Shown here: positions 8,129-17,395 of the stretch, piece after piece
Layout: each line of letters opens with the position of its first letter
How positions within the stretch are numbered: position 1 is the stretch's first letter
NCBI RefSeq assembly: GCF_000385925.1
Contig: NC_021175.1
Location: 1,900,213 to 1,964,212, forward strand
Direction: 5' to 3'
DNA from: Streptococcus cristatus AS 1.3089
GTDB lineage: Bacteria; Bacillota; Bacilli; Lactobacillales; Streptococcaceae
Length of the DNA stretch: 64,000 nt
Notes under the pieces: model-generated
Databases searched by the model: none
Told to the model about the DNA's origin: nothing
The model's input: only the letters and a program-made list of their open reading frames with translations
Made by a program: the position numbers and the translations under genes

Positions 8129-9490
8129 TCAAGCAAAGACTTTTTTCAAGACTTCCCCAATCGTCGTCACACCGATGACTTGGATATTGTTTGGAACCTT
8201 GAGGCCATTCAGAGAGTTTTTGGGAGCATAAATCTTGGTGAAGCCCAGTTTTGCTGCTTCGTTAATGCGCTGCTCGATGCGATTAACCCGACGAATTTCA
8301 CCAGTCAGGCCAATTTCGCCGATAAAGCATTCTTGAGGATTTGTAGGCAGATCCTTGTAGCTGGAAGCAATGGCTACTGCTACTGCCAAATCAATCGCTG
8401 GCTCATCTAGCTTGACGCCGCCAGCTGACTTGAGGTAGGCATCTTGATTTTGCAGGAGGAGTCCTGCCCTCTTTTCCAGAACTGCCATGATGAGGCTGGC
8501 TCGGTTAAAGTCCAGTCCAGTCGTGGTTCGCTTGGCATTGCCGAACATGGTCGGTGTCACCAAAGCCTGTACCTCTGCTAAAATCGGCCGCGTTCCTTCC
8601 ATGGTCACAACGATGGAGGAGCCTGTCGCACCGTCCAGCCGCTCTTCCAGAAAGACTTGGCTTGGATTGAGCACCTCGACTAGCCCGCCAGACTGCATTT
8701 CGAAGATACCAATCTCATTGGTCGAGCCAAAGCGGTTCTTGACTGCTCTCAAGATACGGAAAGTGTGCTGGCGTTCACCCTCAAAATAAAGCACTGTGTC
8801 CACCATGTGCTCTAGTGTCCGGGGGCCAGCTAAGGTTCCTTCCTTGGTCATGTGACCAACGATAAAGGTCGCGATATTATTGGTCTTGGCCAGCTGCATG
8901 AGCTCAGCTGTCACCTCGCGGACCTGAGAAACAGAACCTTGAACACTGGAAATTTCCGGCGACATCACTGTCTGAATGGAGTCAATAATCAGAAAATCTG
9001 GCTTGATTTTTTCAATCTCCGTGCGGATGTTTTGCATATTGGTCTCGGCGTAGAGATAAAATTCACTATCAATATCACCGAGGCGTTCCGCCCGCAGCTT
9101 GATCTGCTCAGCTGATTCCTCCCCGCTGACATAAAGGACGGTGCCCTGATGAGAAAGCTGGGTGGATACCTGTAGAAGCAGGGTGGACTTCCCGATACCA
9201 GGATCCCCGCCAATCAGGACCAGACTGCCAGGCACTACGCCACCACCCAGCACACGATTGAACTCGTCCATGTCCGTCTTGGTCCGGTTGACATCAATCG
9301 AAGTGACCTCAGCCAGCTTCATAGGCCGAGTCTTTTCGCCCGTCAAGGAAACACGGGCATGCTTGACCTCAGTGGTCTCTACTTCCTCAACAAAAGAAGA
9401 CCAGGAGCCGCAGTTGGGACAGCGCCCTAGGTACTTAGGCGAATGGTATTCACAATTTTGACAGACAAAGGTCGTCTTTTTCTTAGCGAT
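8129..9490 (-). CDS. radA: DNA repair and recombination protein RadA, probable ATC start codon
   Basis: About 453 residues. The N-terminal zinc finger CQNC...CPNC (about residues 10-27) is followed by a RecA-like ATPase with Walker [11 protein letters not shown], the RadA-specific KNRFGST motif and a C-terminal Lon-like domain. RadA is a branch-migration helicase used in repair and in transformation. No ATG, GTG or TTG lies in frame before the zinc finger; an in-frame TAG stands nine codons upstream. The only well-placed codon is ATC at 9490-9488 (or the ATC before it), six bases after AAGAGG. The first canonical start (TTG, 9346) would remove the zinc finger. It is the third gene of dut, phosphatase, radA. 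Confidence 0.9.
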   Translation of the reverse strand: MAKKKTTFVCQNCEYHSPKYLGRCPNCGSWSSFVEEVETTEVKHARVSLTGEKTRPMKLAEVTSIDVNRTKTDMDEFNRVLGGGVVPGSLVLIGGDPGIGKSTLLLQVSTQLSHQGTVLYVSGEESAEQIKLRAERLGDIDSEFYLYAETNMQNIRTEIEKIKPDFLIIDSIQTVMSPEISSVQGSVSQVREVTAELMQLAKTNNIATFIVGHMTKEGTLAGPRTLEHMVDTVLYFEGERQHTFRILRAVKNRFGSTNEIGIFEMQSGGLVEVLNPSQVFLEERLDGATGSSIVVTMEGTRPILAEVQALVTPTMFGNAKRTTTGLDFNRASLIMAVLEKRAGLLLQNQDAYLKSAGGVKLDEPAIDLAVAVAIASSYKDLPTNPQECFIGEIGLTGEIRRVNRIEQRINEAAKLGFTKIYAPKNSLNGLKVPNNIQVIGVTTIGEVLKKVFA

Positions 9491-9503
9491 GATAAACCTC
9501 TTT

Positions 9504-10019
9504 CTATATCTCTATATCACATTCAATCACTTGGCAAAAATCAATGGTTTCATTTGGCACAAACTGACGGATCAGCATACGATGAGCTACAAGAGCTACT
9601 GTCTGGTAGTCTCGATACTTTGCCATACAGTCTACAAAACGAGACTTCGTCTCCTCAGCCGTCTCATACTGAATAGGACTACTGGGGAGCAAGGCTCCAT
9701 TATTTTCTAAAAACAGACTTCGAGCTTTTTCAAAGTTCTCTCTTCCCCTTTCATAAACCTGCCATTCGTGTAGCAAAGGCTCCACTCTCAGAGGAAGGCC
9801 AGTAGCACAAGCCACATAGGATGCCGTTTCTAAAGCCCGCGTCACTGCAGAAGACACCAGCAAATCAGCTGAACGCAGCAAAGGATGCTGACAAAGTGCC
9901 TGAGCTTGCCGTCTGCCCTGCTCGGACAAGGGCGCCAAATCTAGACCAAAGTCAGTATAAGAGCGTTCTTCTAACTCACTGTAATCGGGCTCACCGTGGC
10001 GCACAAAGATGACCTTCAT
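9504..10019 (-). CDS. Histidine phosphatase (phosphoglycerate mutase-like) family protein
   Basis: 171 residues starting [12 protein letters not shown]: the RHG motif with phospho-accepting His9, and the second histidine in [13 protein letters not shown] near the C-terminus. Substrate is not known; many such short members are phosphatases of nucleotides or sugar phosphates rather than mutases. The ATG at 10019 is one base after the dut TAA, so translation is coupled; an upstream in-frame ATG lies inside dut and is rejected. It sits between dut and radA, as in other streptococci. Confidence 0.85.
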   Translation of the reverse strand: MKVIFVRHGEPDYSELEERSYTDFGLDLAPLSEQGRRQAQALCQHPLLRSADLLVSSAVTRALETASYVACATGLPLRVEPLLHEWQVYERGRENFEKARSLFLENNGALLPSSPIQYETAEETKSRFVDCMAKYRDYQTVALVAHRMLIRQFVPNETIDFCQVIECDIEI

Positions 10020-10020
10020 C

Positions 10021-10464
10021 TTAATGCCCCGTCGATCCAAAGCCACCTGTTCGCACGCCATCGGCCTCATCTCCATCCGCAATCAAAAATGGTGCGAAAA
10101 CAGCTTGCACAATGCGGTCACCCACTTCCAGTACAACCTCTTGGTCTGTGATATTTTGCATCTGAGCAAAGATATGCCCTTCATTTCCAGGATTGCCATA
10201 GTAATCACCGTCAATGACCCCAACGGAGTTAATCAAGACCAGACCTTTTTTACGAGGATTGGACGAACGGTCGTAAAGATAAAGCACCTCACCCGGCTGC
10301 ATATAGGCCTTGACACCCGTCGGAACTAGCTTAATCTCCCCCGGCGCAATGACGGTGCGCTCTGCCACTTTCAAGTCATAACCAGCTGCGTGAGCCGTCT
10401 CTCTCTTGGGCAGCAAATCTTCATTTGGAAAGCTGGAAACCAGCTCGAATCCACGAATTTTCAT
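10021..10464 (-). CDS. dut: dUTP diphosphatase
   Basis: 147 residues with all five trimeric dUTPase motifs in order: AGYDL, DRSS, GVIDGDYYGN (catalytic Asp), GDRIVQ and the C-terminal glycine-rich arm RTGGFGSTG. It hydrolyses dUTP to dUMP, keeping uracil out of DNA and supplying dTMP synthesis. Start ATG at 10464 with GAGA upstream. First gene of the dut-phosphatase-radA operon, preceded by a ComX-like box and a TATAAT. Confidence 0.93.
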   Translation of the reverse strand: MKIRGFELVSSFPNEDLLPKRETAHAAGYDLKVAERTVIAPGEIKLVPTGVKAYMQPGEVLYLYDRSSNPRKKGLVLINSVGVIDGDYYGNPGNEGHIFAQMQNITDQEVVLEVGDRIVQAVFAPFLIADGDEADGVRTGGFGSTGH

Positions 10465-10494
10465 ACATTTCTCTTTTCTATTTTTGCTGTCCCT

Positions 10495-10516
10495 ATTATA
10501 CTAAATTCGTAAAAAA
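10495..10516 (-). promoter_or_regulatory. Near-consensus ComX (cin/com) box and -10 before dut-radA
   Basis: Minus strand reads TTTTTTACGAATTTAG; TACGAATT (10511-10504) differs from the com-box TACGAATA by one base and has the usual T-run before it. TATAAT follows at 10500-10495. In pneumococcus the dut-radA operon is a late competence operon, which agrees with this box. Confidence 0.6.
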
Positions 10517-10526
10517 CAAGCAAAAA

Positions 10527-10545
10527 AACCGCCGATTGGGCGGTT
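10527..10545 (-). terminator. Terminator of the 10.5-11.0 kb NUDIX gene
   Basis: AACCGCC/GGCGGTT with a 5-base loop, followed on the minus strand by TTTTTTTGC. The surrounding 27 bases are identical to the terminator of csRNA 1 at 11103-11130. Confidence 0.75.
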
Positions 10546-10549
10546 CTCC

Positions 10550-10999
10550 CTAGTATAGATCTCTGATGATCTCTCCATTATCCAGATAGGTAAACTGCTC
10601 CGTCAAATCTGATGTGAAAACTTGATACATCTCCTTAAAGCTCAAGGCCAGCGAGTGGTGATCAAGATCCTCGCGTTTAATCCAGAACACTTCTCCTTCG
10701 TCGGACGAGACCAGCTCTCCTTCAAAACGATTAGTTTTGTAAAGAAAAACGACGTAACGTTCATCCTTTTCGGTATAAAACTGCTTGACGCCGCACAAGC
10801 GAGGTTCGTATATGGTCAGTCCTGTTTCCTCTTTGACTTCACGAATCACTGACTTAACAAAGGATTCACGATGTTCAACATGACCGCCTGGAAAGCAGAG
10901 TCCAGTCCAATCATCATTCACTTTATTTTGCACTAAAATGCGGTCTCCATCATAAACCATACACATATTTGTTAAAATAACTCGCTCCGCTCTTGACAT
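10550..10999 (-). CDS. NUDIX hydrolase, 8-oxo-dGTP diphosphatase-like
   Basis: 149 residues with a complete Nudix box, from GG at about residue 38 through REVKEETGL (G-x5-E-x7-REVKEETGL). The MutT/MutX-like context (short, no extra domain) suggests sanitising oxidised nucleotides, but substrate specificity is not readable. ATG at 10999 follows GGAGGAG. It is single, between csRNA 1 upstream and its own terminator, which is a copy of the csRNA 1 terminator. Confidence 0.8.
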   Translation of the reverse strand: MSRAERVILTNMCMVYDGDRILVQNKVNDDWTGLCFPGGHVEHRESFVKSVIREVKEETGLTIYEPRLCGVKQFYTEKDERYVVFLYKTNRFEGELVSSDEGEVFWIKREDLDHHSLALSFKEMYQVFTSDLTEQFTYLDNGEIIRDLY

Positions 11000-11104
11000 C
11001 TCTGCTCCTCCATCTACCGACCGATTCGCTCGGCCTACTTGTGACTCATTATAACATAAAAGATATCCAATTGATGAAAATCTAGATTTCTTAGCCTTTC
11101 CAGC

Positions 11105-11202
11105 AAAAAAACCGCCGATTGGGCGGTTCTTATAGGGAGATTATTATGAAAAAGAAAAGTTTTAGGATTTCATCAAACAAAGTTAGGAGGTCTTCATTTG
11201 AT
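11105..11202 (-). ncRNA. csRNA 1, CiaR-dependent small RNA
   Basis: About 98-nt RNA. Its minus-strand start is set by TATAAT (11214-11209), preceded by a CiaR direct repeat; its end is a strong terminator (AACCGCC/GGCGGTT then T7). The body carries unpaired ACCTCCTAAC, an exact anti-Shine-Dalgarno stretch, within a hairpin (CATCAAAC.../...GATG arms), followed by TCATAATAATCTCCC. This is the layout of streptococcal csRNAs (ccn genes), which repress mRNAs at the ribosome site and start codon. Ends are estimated, not mapped. Confidence 0.8.
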
Positions 11203-11224
11203 GCTTATATTATATAAAGCTTAT

Positions 11225-11241
11225 CTTAAAATTAGCTAAAA
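11225..11241 (-). promoter_or_regulatory. CiaR binding direct repeat of csRNA 1
   Basis: Minus strand TTTTAG-N5-TTTAAG, one base off the known CiaR repeat TTTAAG-N5-TTTAAG, ending 10 bases before the -10 element, which is the spacing known for CiaR-activated promoters. Confidence 0.7.
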
Positions 11242-11254
11242 ATAATTTAAGAAT

Positions 11255-11944
11255 TTATAATTCTTGCAAAAGATATTGAAATAGTTCTAAATTGCCCTTT
11301 TCTTCGTTGATCAAAAACTCTGGATGCCACTGAAGGCCGATGATGCGGCGGCCATCCACAGCCTCAATCGCTTCGATGGTATTATCCCTTGGGTCAAAAG
11401 CGGTTGCTCGAAAATTGGGTGCCAAGTCCTTAATACTTTGGCGATGGACAGAATTAATCTGGCTGGCCTGACCAAATAAACGCTCCACGACGCTGCCTTT
11501 CTCTGTACGAATGGAGTGCGAAGTACCAAATGGCTGCCCCTGCCAGTGATTGTCAATCTGCTGATTGAGTGTGCCACCAAAAGCGACATTGACCAGCTGT
11601 AGACCGCGGCAAATGGCCAAGACTGGCTTATCTTGACGAATAGCCTCCTTCAGGAGAGCCAACTCAAACTCATCACGAGCCAGATTGTAATCATCGCTAT
11701 CAATAGCCTTTTCCTCTCCATAAAACTGCGGATGAACATTTTGACCACCTGATAGGATCAGCTTATCAATGGTTTCTATATAGTCCTTGACCAGACTTTT
11801 ATCCCCAACAGGAATCACCATGGGCAGACCGCCGACTAGCTTGATGCTTTCGGCAAATTTGCAAGATACAGATGAATGAATGTTTTTGCCCGCCTGATCC
11901 ACTGGACAAAGATTAGCTGACACTCCAACAATCGTTCTGCACAT
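11255..11944 (-). CDS. Gamma-glutamyl-gamma-aminobutyrate hydrolase-like class I glutamine amidotransferase
   Basis: 229 residues of the peptidase C26 / PuuD-like family: nucleophile Cys in AICRGLQLVN (about residue 113), His in LQWHPE and following Glu, plus LSGGQNVHPQFYGE typical of the family. It hydrolyses gamma-glutamyl amide bonds; the true substrate is uncertain. ATG at 11944 with AAGGAGGG upstream. It is a stand-alone gene; csRNA 1's promoter lies just after its stop. Confidence 0.8.
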   Translation of the reverse strand: MCRTIVGVSANLCPVDQAGKNIHSSVSCKFAESIKLVGGLPMVIPVGDKSLVKDYIETIDKLILSGGQNVHPQFYGEEKAIDSDDYNLARDEFELALLKEAIRQDKPVLAICRGLQLVNVAFGGTLNQQIDNHWQGQPFGTSHSIRTEKGSVVERLFGQASQINSVHRQSIKDLAPNFRATAFDPRDNTIEAIEAVDGRRIIGLQWHPEFLINEEKGNLELFQYLLQEL

Positions 11945-12113
11945 AGATGATCCCTCCTTAACTTGATATAGAATATCTTACCATTCCACCTCTTAGCCGT
12001 CCAATAGTATTTTTTTAAGCTGGCCATAAAAATTTTTTATGTCAAGAACCGTTTTCCACAAAAAGGGATATAGTAGCGACAGACAAGAAAAAATCAGCAG
12101 AAGCCCGCTGATT

Positions 12114-12857
12114 TCATTTTTCTAATTCAAGCATGACACTGACTGCGGTCAAGGCATAAAGCGGAGCTGTTTCAGCCCGCAGGATACGTGGACCCAGACC
12201 GGCGGAGACAGCACCTGCTTGGCCAAAGGCTGCTATTTCATCTGGCGATAGACCGCCCTCCGGTCCGAAGATAAAGAGCAGTTTGTCTCCCCTATACAAG
12301 CCTTTCACAGCTTGCACTAAAGCAGCAGCTTCGCCTTCCTTAGCTGCTTCCTCATAGGCTACGATGATGGTGTCAAAGTCTGCCAAGGCCGCCAGAAAGT
12401 CTGCCTTTTTATCAAAGAGCCGAACCTCTGGTATCAAATTGCGCTTGCTCTGCTCAGCTGCTCCCTGAGCAATTTTCTCCAGCTTTTCACTCTTTTTAGC
12501 CAGTTTTTTGCCATCCCACTTGGCCACCGACCAGTCAGCTGGAAAGGCCCAGATAGCACTCGCCCCCAGCTCCGTTGCCTTCTGAGTGATAAATTCTAAC
12601 TTATCGCCCTTGGGGAAGCCCGAAGCAATGGTCACTTGGACAGGTAACTCGGTATTGTCCGCCAGCTCCTCTATGATTTCCAAACTCTGCTGGGCTGGAT
12701 CTAGCACCTGCGCCAGCCGTTTCACACCGTCATCAAAGACTAATGTGACTTGGTCGCCCGCTTTGAGCCGCATGACCGAAAACATATGTTTGATCGTGTC
12801 CTTGTCCGTGATGACCAGAGGAGACTGAGGTTTACCTTTTATAAAATACTGCTGCAT
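12114..12857 (-). CDS. rsmE: 16S rRNA (uracil(1498)-N(3))-methyltransferase RsmE
   Basis: 247 residues: N-terminal PUA-like strand region (KHMFSVMRLKAGDQVTLV), then a SPOUT knot with LLFIFGPEGGLSPDEIAAF and the C-terminal LGPRILRAETAPLYAL that binds S-adenosylmethionine. It methylates U1498 in the 30S subunit. Its ATG follows the prmA TAG with no bases between (TAGATG), so the two are coupled; this prmA-rsmE order is widespread in Firmicutes. Confidence 0.93.
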   Translation of the reverse strand: MQQYFIKGKPQSPLVITDKDTIKHMFSVMRLKAGDQVTLVFDDGVKRLAQVLDPAQQSLEIIEELADNTELPVQVTIASGFPKGDKLEFITQKATELGASAIWAFPADWSVAKWDGKKLAKKSEKLEKIAQGAAEQSKRNLIPEVRLFDKKADFLAALADFDTIIVAYEEAAKEGEAAALVQAVKGLYRGDKLLFIFGPEGGLSPDEIAAFGQAGAVSAGLGPRILRAETAPLYALTAVSVMLELEK

Positions 12858-13811
12858 CTAACCACCTATCACGCCTGAAATGTCCTGCGTTTTCTTAAAG
12901 ACACAGGCATTCCATTCGCCCTGAATCATATGTGTTTCCAGGAAAAATCCTGCTGCTTCTGCTGACTCGCGCACCATTTCCCACTTCTCAGAAATAATTC
13001 CACTCATAATCAGATAGCCCTCATCCTTGACCAGACGATAGGCATCCTCAGTCAGATGGATGAGAATATCGGCCAAAATGTTGGCAACAATGACATCCGC
13101 CTTGATTTCTACGCCTCGGAGAAGATCGCCCGGCGCCACATGGATATTCTCCATACCAGGGTTGAGCTCAATATTTTCCTGCGCCACGCGCACTGCCACC
13201 TCATCCAAATCATAGGCGTAGATATCCTTAGCGCCTAAGAGAGAGCTGGCAATGGAGAGGACGCCACTGCCTGTGCCTACATCCAGCACTGTTTCTCCGC
13301 CCCGAAGGACCTGCTCCAGAGCAAAGAGGCTCATCTTGGTCGTCGGATGAGTGCCTGTACCAAAGGCCATGCCAGGATCCAGCTTGATAATCTTCTCACC
13401 AGCCGTCGCCTCGTAGTCCGTCCATGACGGCACGATGGTCAAGTCATGGGTGATACGAGCCGGCTCAAAGTATTTCTTCCAGTTGTCCGCCCAGTCTTCC
13501 TCAGCCAGTTCCTGCCGAGTTAGCTTAATATCTCCTGTCTCCAAGCCGAAGCCATCCAGCTCAGCCAGTCGCGCATTGGCCTGCGCTGCAATGGCATCTA
13601 TATCCACCGAAGCTGGGTAATAGCCAGTAATCCTGACCCGCTCGCTCTGCTCAACTTCTGGAAAAAGCTCACCATACTGGTCAACCTGCCCCAGATAATC
13701 TGCGCTATCATCGATAGCCACACCCTGACTGCCCAGCTCAATCAGAATATTCGAGGCCGCTTCCTCCGCCTCACGCTTCACTTCAATCGTTAATTCCTGC
13801 CATTTGTCCAT
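12858..13811 (-). CDS. prmA: Ribosomal protein L11 methyltransferase PrmA
   Basis: 317 residues. The methyltransferase core has motif [16 protein letters not shown] (about residue 178 on), preceded by the PrmA-specific [15 protein letters not shown], and ends [14 protein letters not shown] (NxxA-like motif). It trimethylates L11. Start taken at [10 protein letters not shown] (13811), matching the usual N-terminus and length; longer in-frame starts exist at 13814 and 13838. The ribosome site is weak. Coupled to rsmE. Confidence 0.92.
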   Translation of the reverse strand: MDKWQELTIEVKREAEEAASNILIELGSQGVAIDDSADYLGQVDQYGELFPEVEQSERVRITGYYPASVDIDAIAAQANARLAELDGFGLETGDIKLTRQELAEEDWADNWKKYFEPARITHDLTIVPSWTDYEATAGEKIIKLDPGMAFGTGTHPTTKMSLFALEQVLRGGETVLDVGTGSGVLSIASSLLGAKDIYAYDLDEVAVRVAQENIELNPGMENIHVAPGDLLRGVEIKADVIVANILADILIHLTEDAYRLVKDEGYLIMSGIISEKWEMVRESAEAAGFFLETHMIQGEWNACVFKKTQDISGVIGG

Positions 13812-13915
13812 CATTAAAATACCAAGCCCGTAAAACACAAAGCCAAAATAGGAAATTCTCTGAAGAAGCTTGCGTCTAAGAGAAACTTAACTTTTTAGCA
13901 CAGTGTCTAGGGCGG

Positions 13916-13940
13916 GTTCAGTTTAGAAATTTAACTGAAC
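13916..13940. repeat. Perfect 8-bp inverted repeat between prmA and GNAT gene
   Basis: GTTCAGTT and AACTGAAC separated by nine A/T-rich bases. No T-tract follows on the minus strand, so it looks more like an operator or RNA hairpin than a terminator. Confidence 0.4.
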
Positions 13941-13954
13941 AATCCTTTCTTTGT

Positions 13955-14425
13955 TTATTTCATTGTCTTCGTCATGTAAACCATATCCATGCCCTCTTTT
14001 TCAGGCTCTGTATGCGTTTGATGGTAGCCGTTTTTCTCATAAAAGGCCACCATGCCTTTATCTTGGAAAACCGTGCACAAATCCCATTGCGTAATAGTAG
14101 AGAATTTCTCCTCAATCAGACCGAGCCCCTCAGAGCCATATCCTTTGTTCTGGTACTCTGGCAAAATCGCCACTGTCCCAATCCAGCCTGCTGTCTGTTC
14201 GTCATTTGTATTCAAGCGGATAAAACCAAGAATCTTCTCGGCGTCTTTCACAAAATAATAAAAACTATTAGGCCGCTCAACCAGCTTCCAGCGAATCCGC
14301 TCTCGCTCCTCCAGATAGGGGTCGTATTGATCCTGATATTTCTCATAAACGGCCTTAAAGCTCGCTTGCTGAATGGCAATAATGGTTTCTAAATCCTCAG
14401 CTCCCGCCCGTTCAATATAAATCAT
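13955..14425 (-). CDS. GNAT family N-acetyltransferase
   Basis: 156 residues with the acetyl-CoA binding core VAILPEYQNKGYGSEGL (about residues 85-101; Q/RxxGxG/A pattern QNKGYG) and the C-terminal FYEKNGYHQTHTEPE that is common to these enzymes. Substrate unknown. Its ATG overlaps the stop of the upstream NUDIX gene by four bases, so the pair is translationally coupled. Confidence 0.85.
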   Translation of the reverse strand: MIYIERAGAEDLETIIAIQQASFKAVYEKYQDQYDPYLEERERIRWKLVERPNSFYYFVKDAEKILGFIRLNTNDEQTAGWIGTVAILPEYQNKGYGSEGLGLIEEKFSTITQWDLCTVFQDKGMVAFYEKNGYHQTHTEPEKEGMDMVYMTKTMK

Positions 14426-14862
14426 GCTCGCACCTCCAAATAGTCTCCCAATCTACTTTTCAACTGCGGGATGACGTTTTCATCCGCTAATAATTCTTCT
14501 ATATTTACCAATTTGTAGCCCTGCCCTTCGTCACCAAAGACAATCTGATCTATCAGTTCTTGACAAATAGAAGCCACCATGAAAATAGAAACTTTCTCAG
14601 GATGAACAAATCCTTGATAACATTTGATCCATGTAATGGATTCCTCTTTGAGTTCAATGCCCAGTTCCTCAAAGACTTCTCTTTTGATGCACTCAAAAGG
14701 CGTCTCATCCTTTTCTCTCCCACCGCCAGGAAAATCCCACATATTCGGGTAAGGAATTGTCGGAATATCGTCTCTTAAAATGGTCAAAATTGTATTGCCA
14801 TACAGCAAAGCAATTTTACAGCCTGAGAAATCTAGTTTTTTCTCCAATAATTCACGTGTCAT
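14422..14862 (-). CDS. NUDIX hydrolase
   Basis: 146 residues from MTRELLEKK. Nudix box starts at GGGREKDETPFECIKREVFEELG, with the REVFEELGIE catalytic part intact. The substrate is unknown. The ATG at 14862 follows GAGGAGGAAG; the longer frame upstream (to 14928) lacks a ribosome site and has an unlikely composition. Coupled to the GNAT gene. Confidence 0.82.
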   Translation of the reverse strand: MTRELLEKKLDFSGCKIALLYGNTILTILRDDIPTIPYPNMWDFPGGGREKDETPFECIKREVFEELGIELKEESITWIKCYQGFVHPEKVSIFMVASICQELIDQIVFGDEGQGYKLVNIEELLADENVIPQLKSRLGDYLEVRA

Positions 14863-15070
14863 GGCTTCCTCCTCTTCTTGTCCCCTTCCTCTCTTTTTTT
14901 GTAAAGAGGGTCCCAAAAGCCCTGCCATGAACCCTCTCTTTAAGCCAAATAGATGATAGACTCAGCATTGACATGGATAAGAAGCAAAGATACTTCTTAT
15001 CCTACTTTCCTGGTCTCAGGATACAAACGAACTGTTAGCTCATTCAAGTGTTCATAGGTTTCCCTACTGG

Positions 15071-17354
15071 TCATAGACACTTCAACTCATAAATCCATCT
15101 ATCTATTTTTTCTTTACATACTTCAAAAATTTTTTCTTCGAGCTCTTTGTTATCTTTTTCAAAACACTTCTCCCATAAATCGTTATCTTCTATCTCATAA
15201 ACTGGAATGTTTTGGTTCTCTAATTCTTCTTTAAACTCTTGTAAATAAGATGGTTTATGAGAATGCAAACCGATATAACCAACGTATGGATATAAGACCA
15301 CTTCATCGAAATCATTCACAGTCACAATAATACCATTCCGCAATGGTTGATGGGTGGGGTCTGCTTTTTCAGAATAATCGTATGGATAAAATAAAATGAC
15401 TCCAACTGTATTTTCTCTTTTTACAATATCTCTTGCATCACTAACGCCTCTAGAAGGATTATAAAATTTATTCGCAAAACGATAACTCATACTATTAGAA
15501 AGGCTCCTCTTCCTTGGTTCAGATAGTTGTAACAGGATATTTCTGAAGATTTTATCATCAAATCCCAATTCTTTTAGACAAATTAAGAGTTCTTTATTAA
15601 AATTATATAGTTTATTTATTTTCAAAAAAGCAGTATCATCTGAAAGTATCGTTGGCTTCAAAGCCATCTGTTCAAAATAATCAGCAATGTGCATTTTTTT
15701 ATTATGAAACTCAGTTAATTCTTTACTATTTCTAAATCTACTTCTATAATCTTCAAAAATAAAGAAATACTCAAATGAGTGTATCACCAACTGTCTTATC
15801 AATTTATGGATAATAAATTTAACTTTTAATGATTTTAATTCGTATTTTTCAAAAAAGCTATCCTCAAACTGCTCGTACTCTTCTTGTGATAACTCCCCAA
15901 CGAAATCTAATAATTCAAGTAATTCCCAATAAAACTTCAATACTATTGGTTGATATAATTGATTTAAATTCCGATAGAAAGAAGTATTTATAAATTTATA
16001 TAGTTCAAACCCTTTTGAAAAACCTATTTTACCAACATATTTTTTACTGTAATTCAATTCTCTATTATTCATTTTATTTACGAAATAGGAATCTAAAATA
16101 TCAATAAAATCATAGCTAAGATCCATTCCTTTGCTATTAATTCTGTAAATATAGTCCAAAACAGTCAAATCAGGAACAACAATAATATTCGATTCAGAAA
16201 TATAATCCGATCCCTCCTCCAAGGATATCGCAGCAGACACATCTGTAATCAACAAGGTAGAAACATTACAGTCAAAGAATAACCTCTTATTTTTGACAAT
16301 CATATCAATAACTGTTGATGTGCTACATTTATCTAATTCGTCTATAGAAAAAGTAATATTAAAATATGCTGACATATTTTTCAAAAGCCTCAATAATTGA
16401 CGCTCTTTTAATTCCTCAGTAACAACACTTTTTAATTCCCGAGACAGCTCCCCACTCTCATTAAATCCCAGATTTCCTTTTAACTGTGTCCCCAATTTTA
16501 CTATTCCCAAATCAGTACTCAAATCGATAGACGACTCAGCTGACACCTCTGAGGTCGTTGATTCCAAATATTTTTTTGTATCTGTTATTTCTACATCAAA
16601 AGAATTTAGTTGTTCTTCAGATATAGATAAGAATTCACATAATCTTTCTAACTCAATCGATGCTCTTTCAAAGTTTTCAATCTTTTTATCTAATTCGTCT
16701 ATATTTTCTCGGAATTTGGAAATATTTACTCTGTTGTTTTTAAAGAGAACCCATCTACTTTTTCGGGATTCATATTGCTTATTCAAAGATTCAAACTCTT
16801 CAGCTAATTCTTGAATTTCTTTTAATAACGGATCATATAAACTTTGAAGATTTAAATTCTTTTTACAATTAATTTTAACCTTGTCTATCGTTTTGTAGAA
16901 ACTTGAAATTCTTTTTTCTATTTGATACCTTTCTGATAAACTGTAATCCTTTACTTCTTCCTGTTCATTCCATACTGGAGTTGTTAAATCGTACATTCTC
17001 TGCTCATTATTAACAATAGCATCCAACCTGTTTTCAATCTCTTTAATCCTTTTATCAATTGCACTAGGAGTTTGCATCAAAATTTCTCTGTAAAAATCTT
17101 TATTACCACTAAAAAAAGAGATATTAATTACAAGAATTTGCTTATCCTCATTTGCATAATATTTTGCAGGCTCTAAAGAAATATTTTTCAGACTAGATTT
17201 CCCAGCTCCTCTATTGCCACAGAGAATAAAAATTCCCTTTTCATTCCTATAAATATTTTTAATTTCTCTATTACCTCTTGCTCAGTGGGTAATAAAGAAA
17301 AATAATCTCTAGCCTCTCGGCTATAAGCACCAACATATTTTTATCTAAGGTCAA
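15071..17354 (-). pseudogene. KAP-like P-loop NTPase gene with two one-base frameshifts
   Basis: Restored, this encodes about 761 residues from a TTG at 17354 (AAGGAGGT five bases upstream). Reading breaks twice, each time at a run of five T (plus strand 17338-17342 and 17256-17260); one extra base at each restores LTLDKKYVGAYSREARD... and ...EKLKNIYRNEKGIFIL. The restored N-terminus carries Walker A GNRGAGKSS (about 47-55). The remaining open frame 15071-17080 (669 codons) keeps a coiled-coil stretch and a KAP-type Walker B, FSIDELDKCS (about 335-344 restored). No membrane helices are seen between A and B, unlike classical KAP proteins. The C-terminal part is unassigned. A+T-rich and flanked by housekeeping genes, so probably acquired. 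Function unknown; some KAP NTPases act in phage exclusion. Confidence 0.7.
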
Positions 17355-17395
17355 GAGCTACCTCCTTTTGAATCTACTTTAAACAGCCTCTATTC

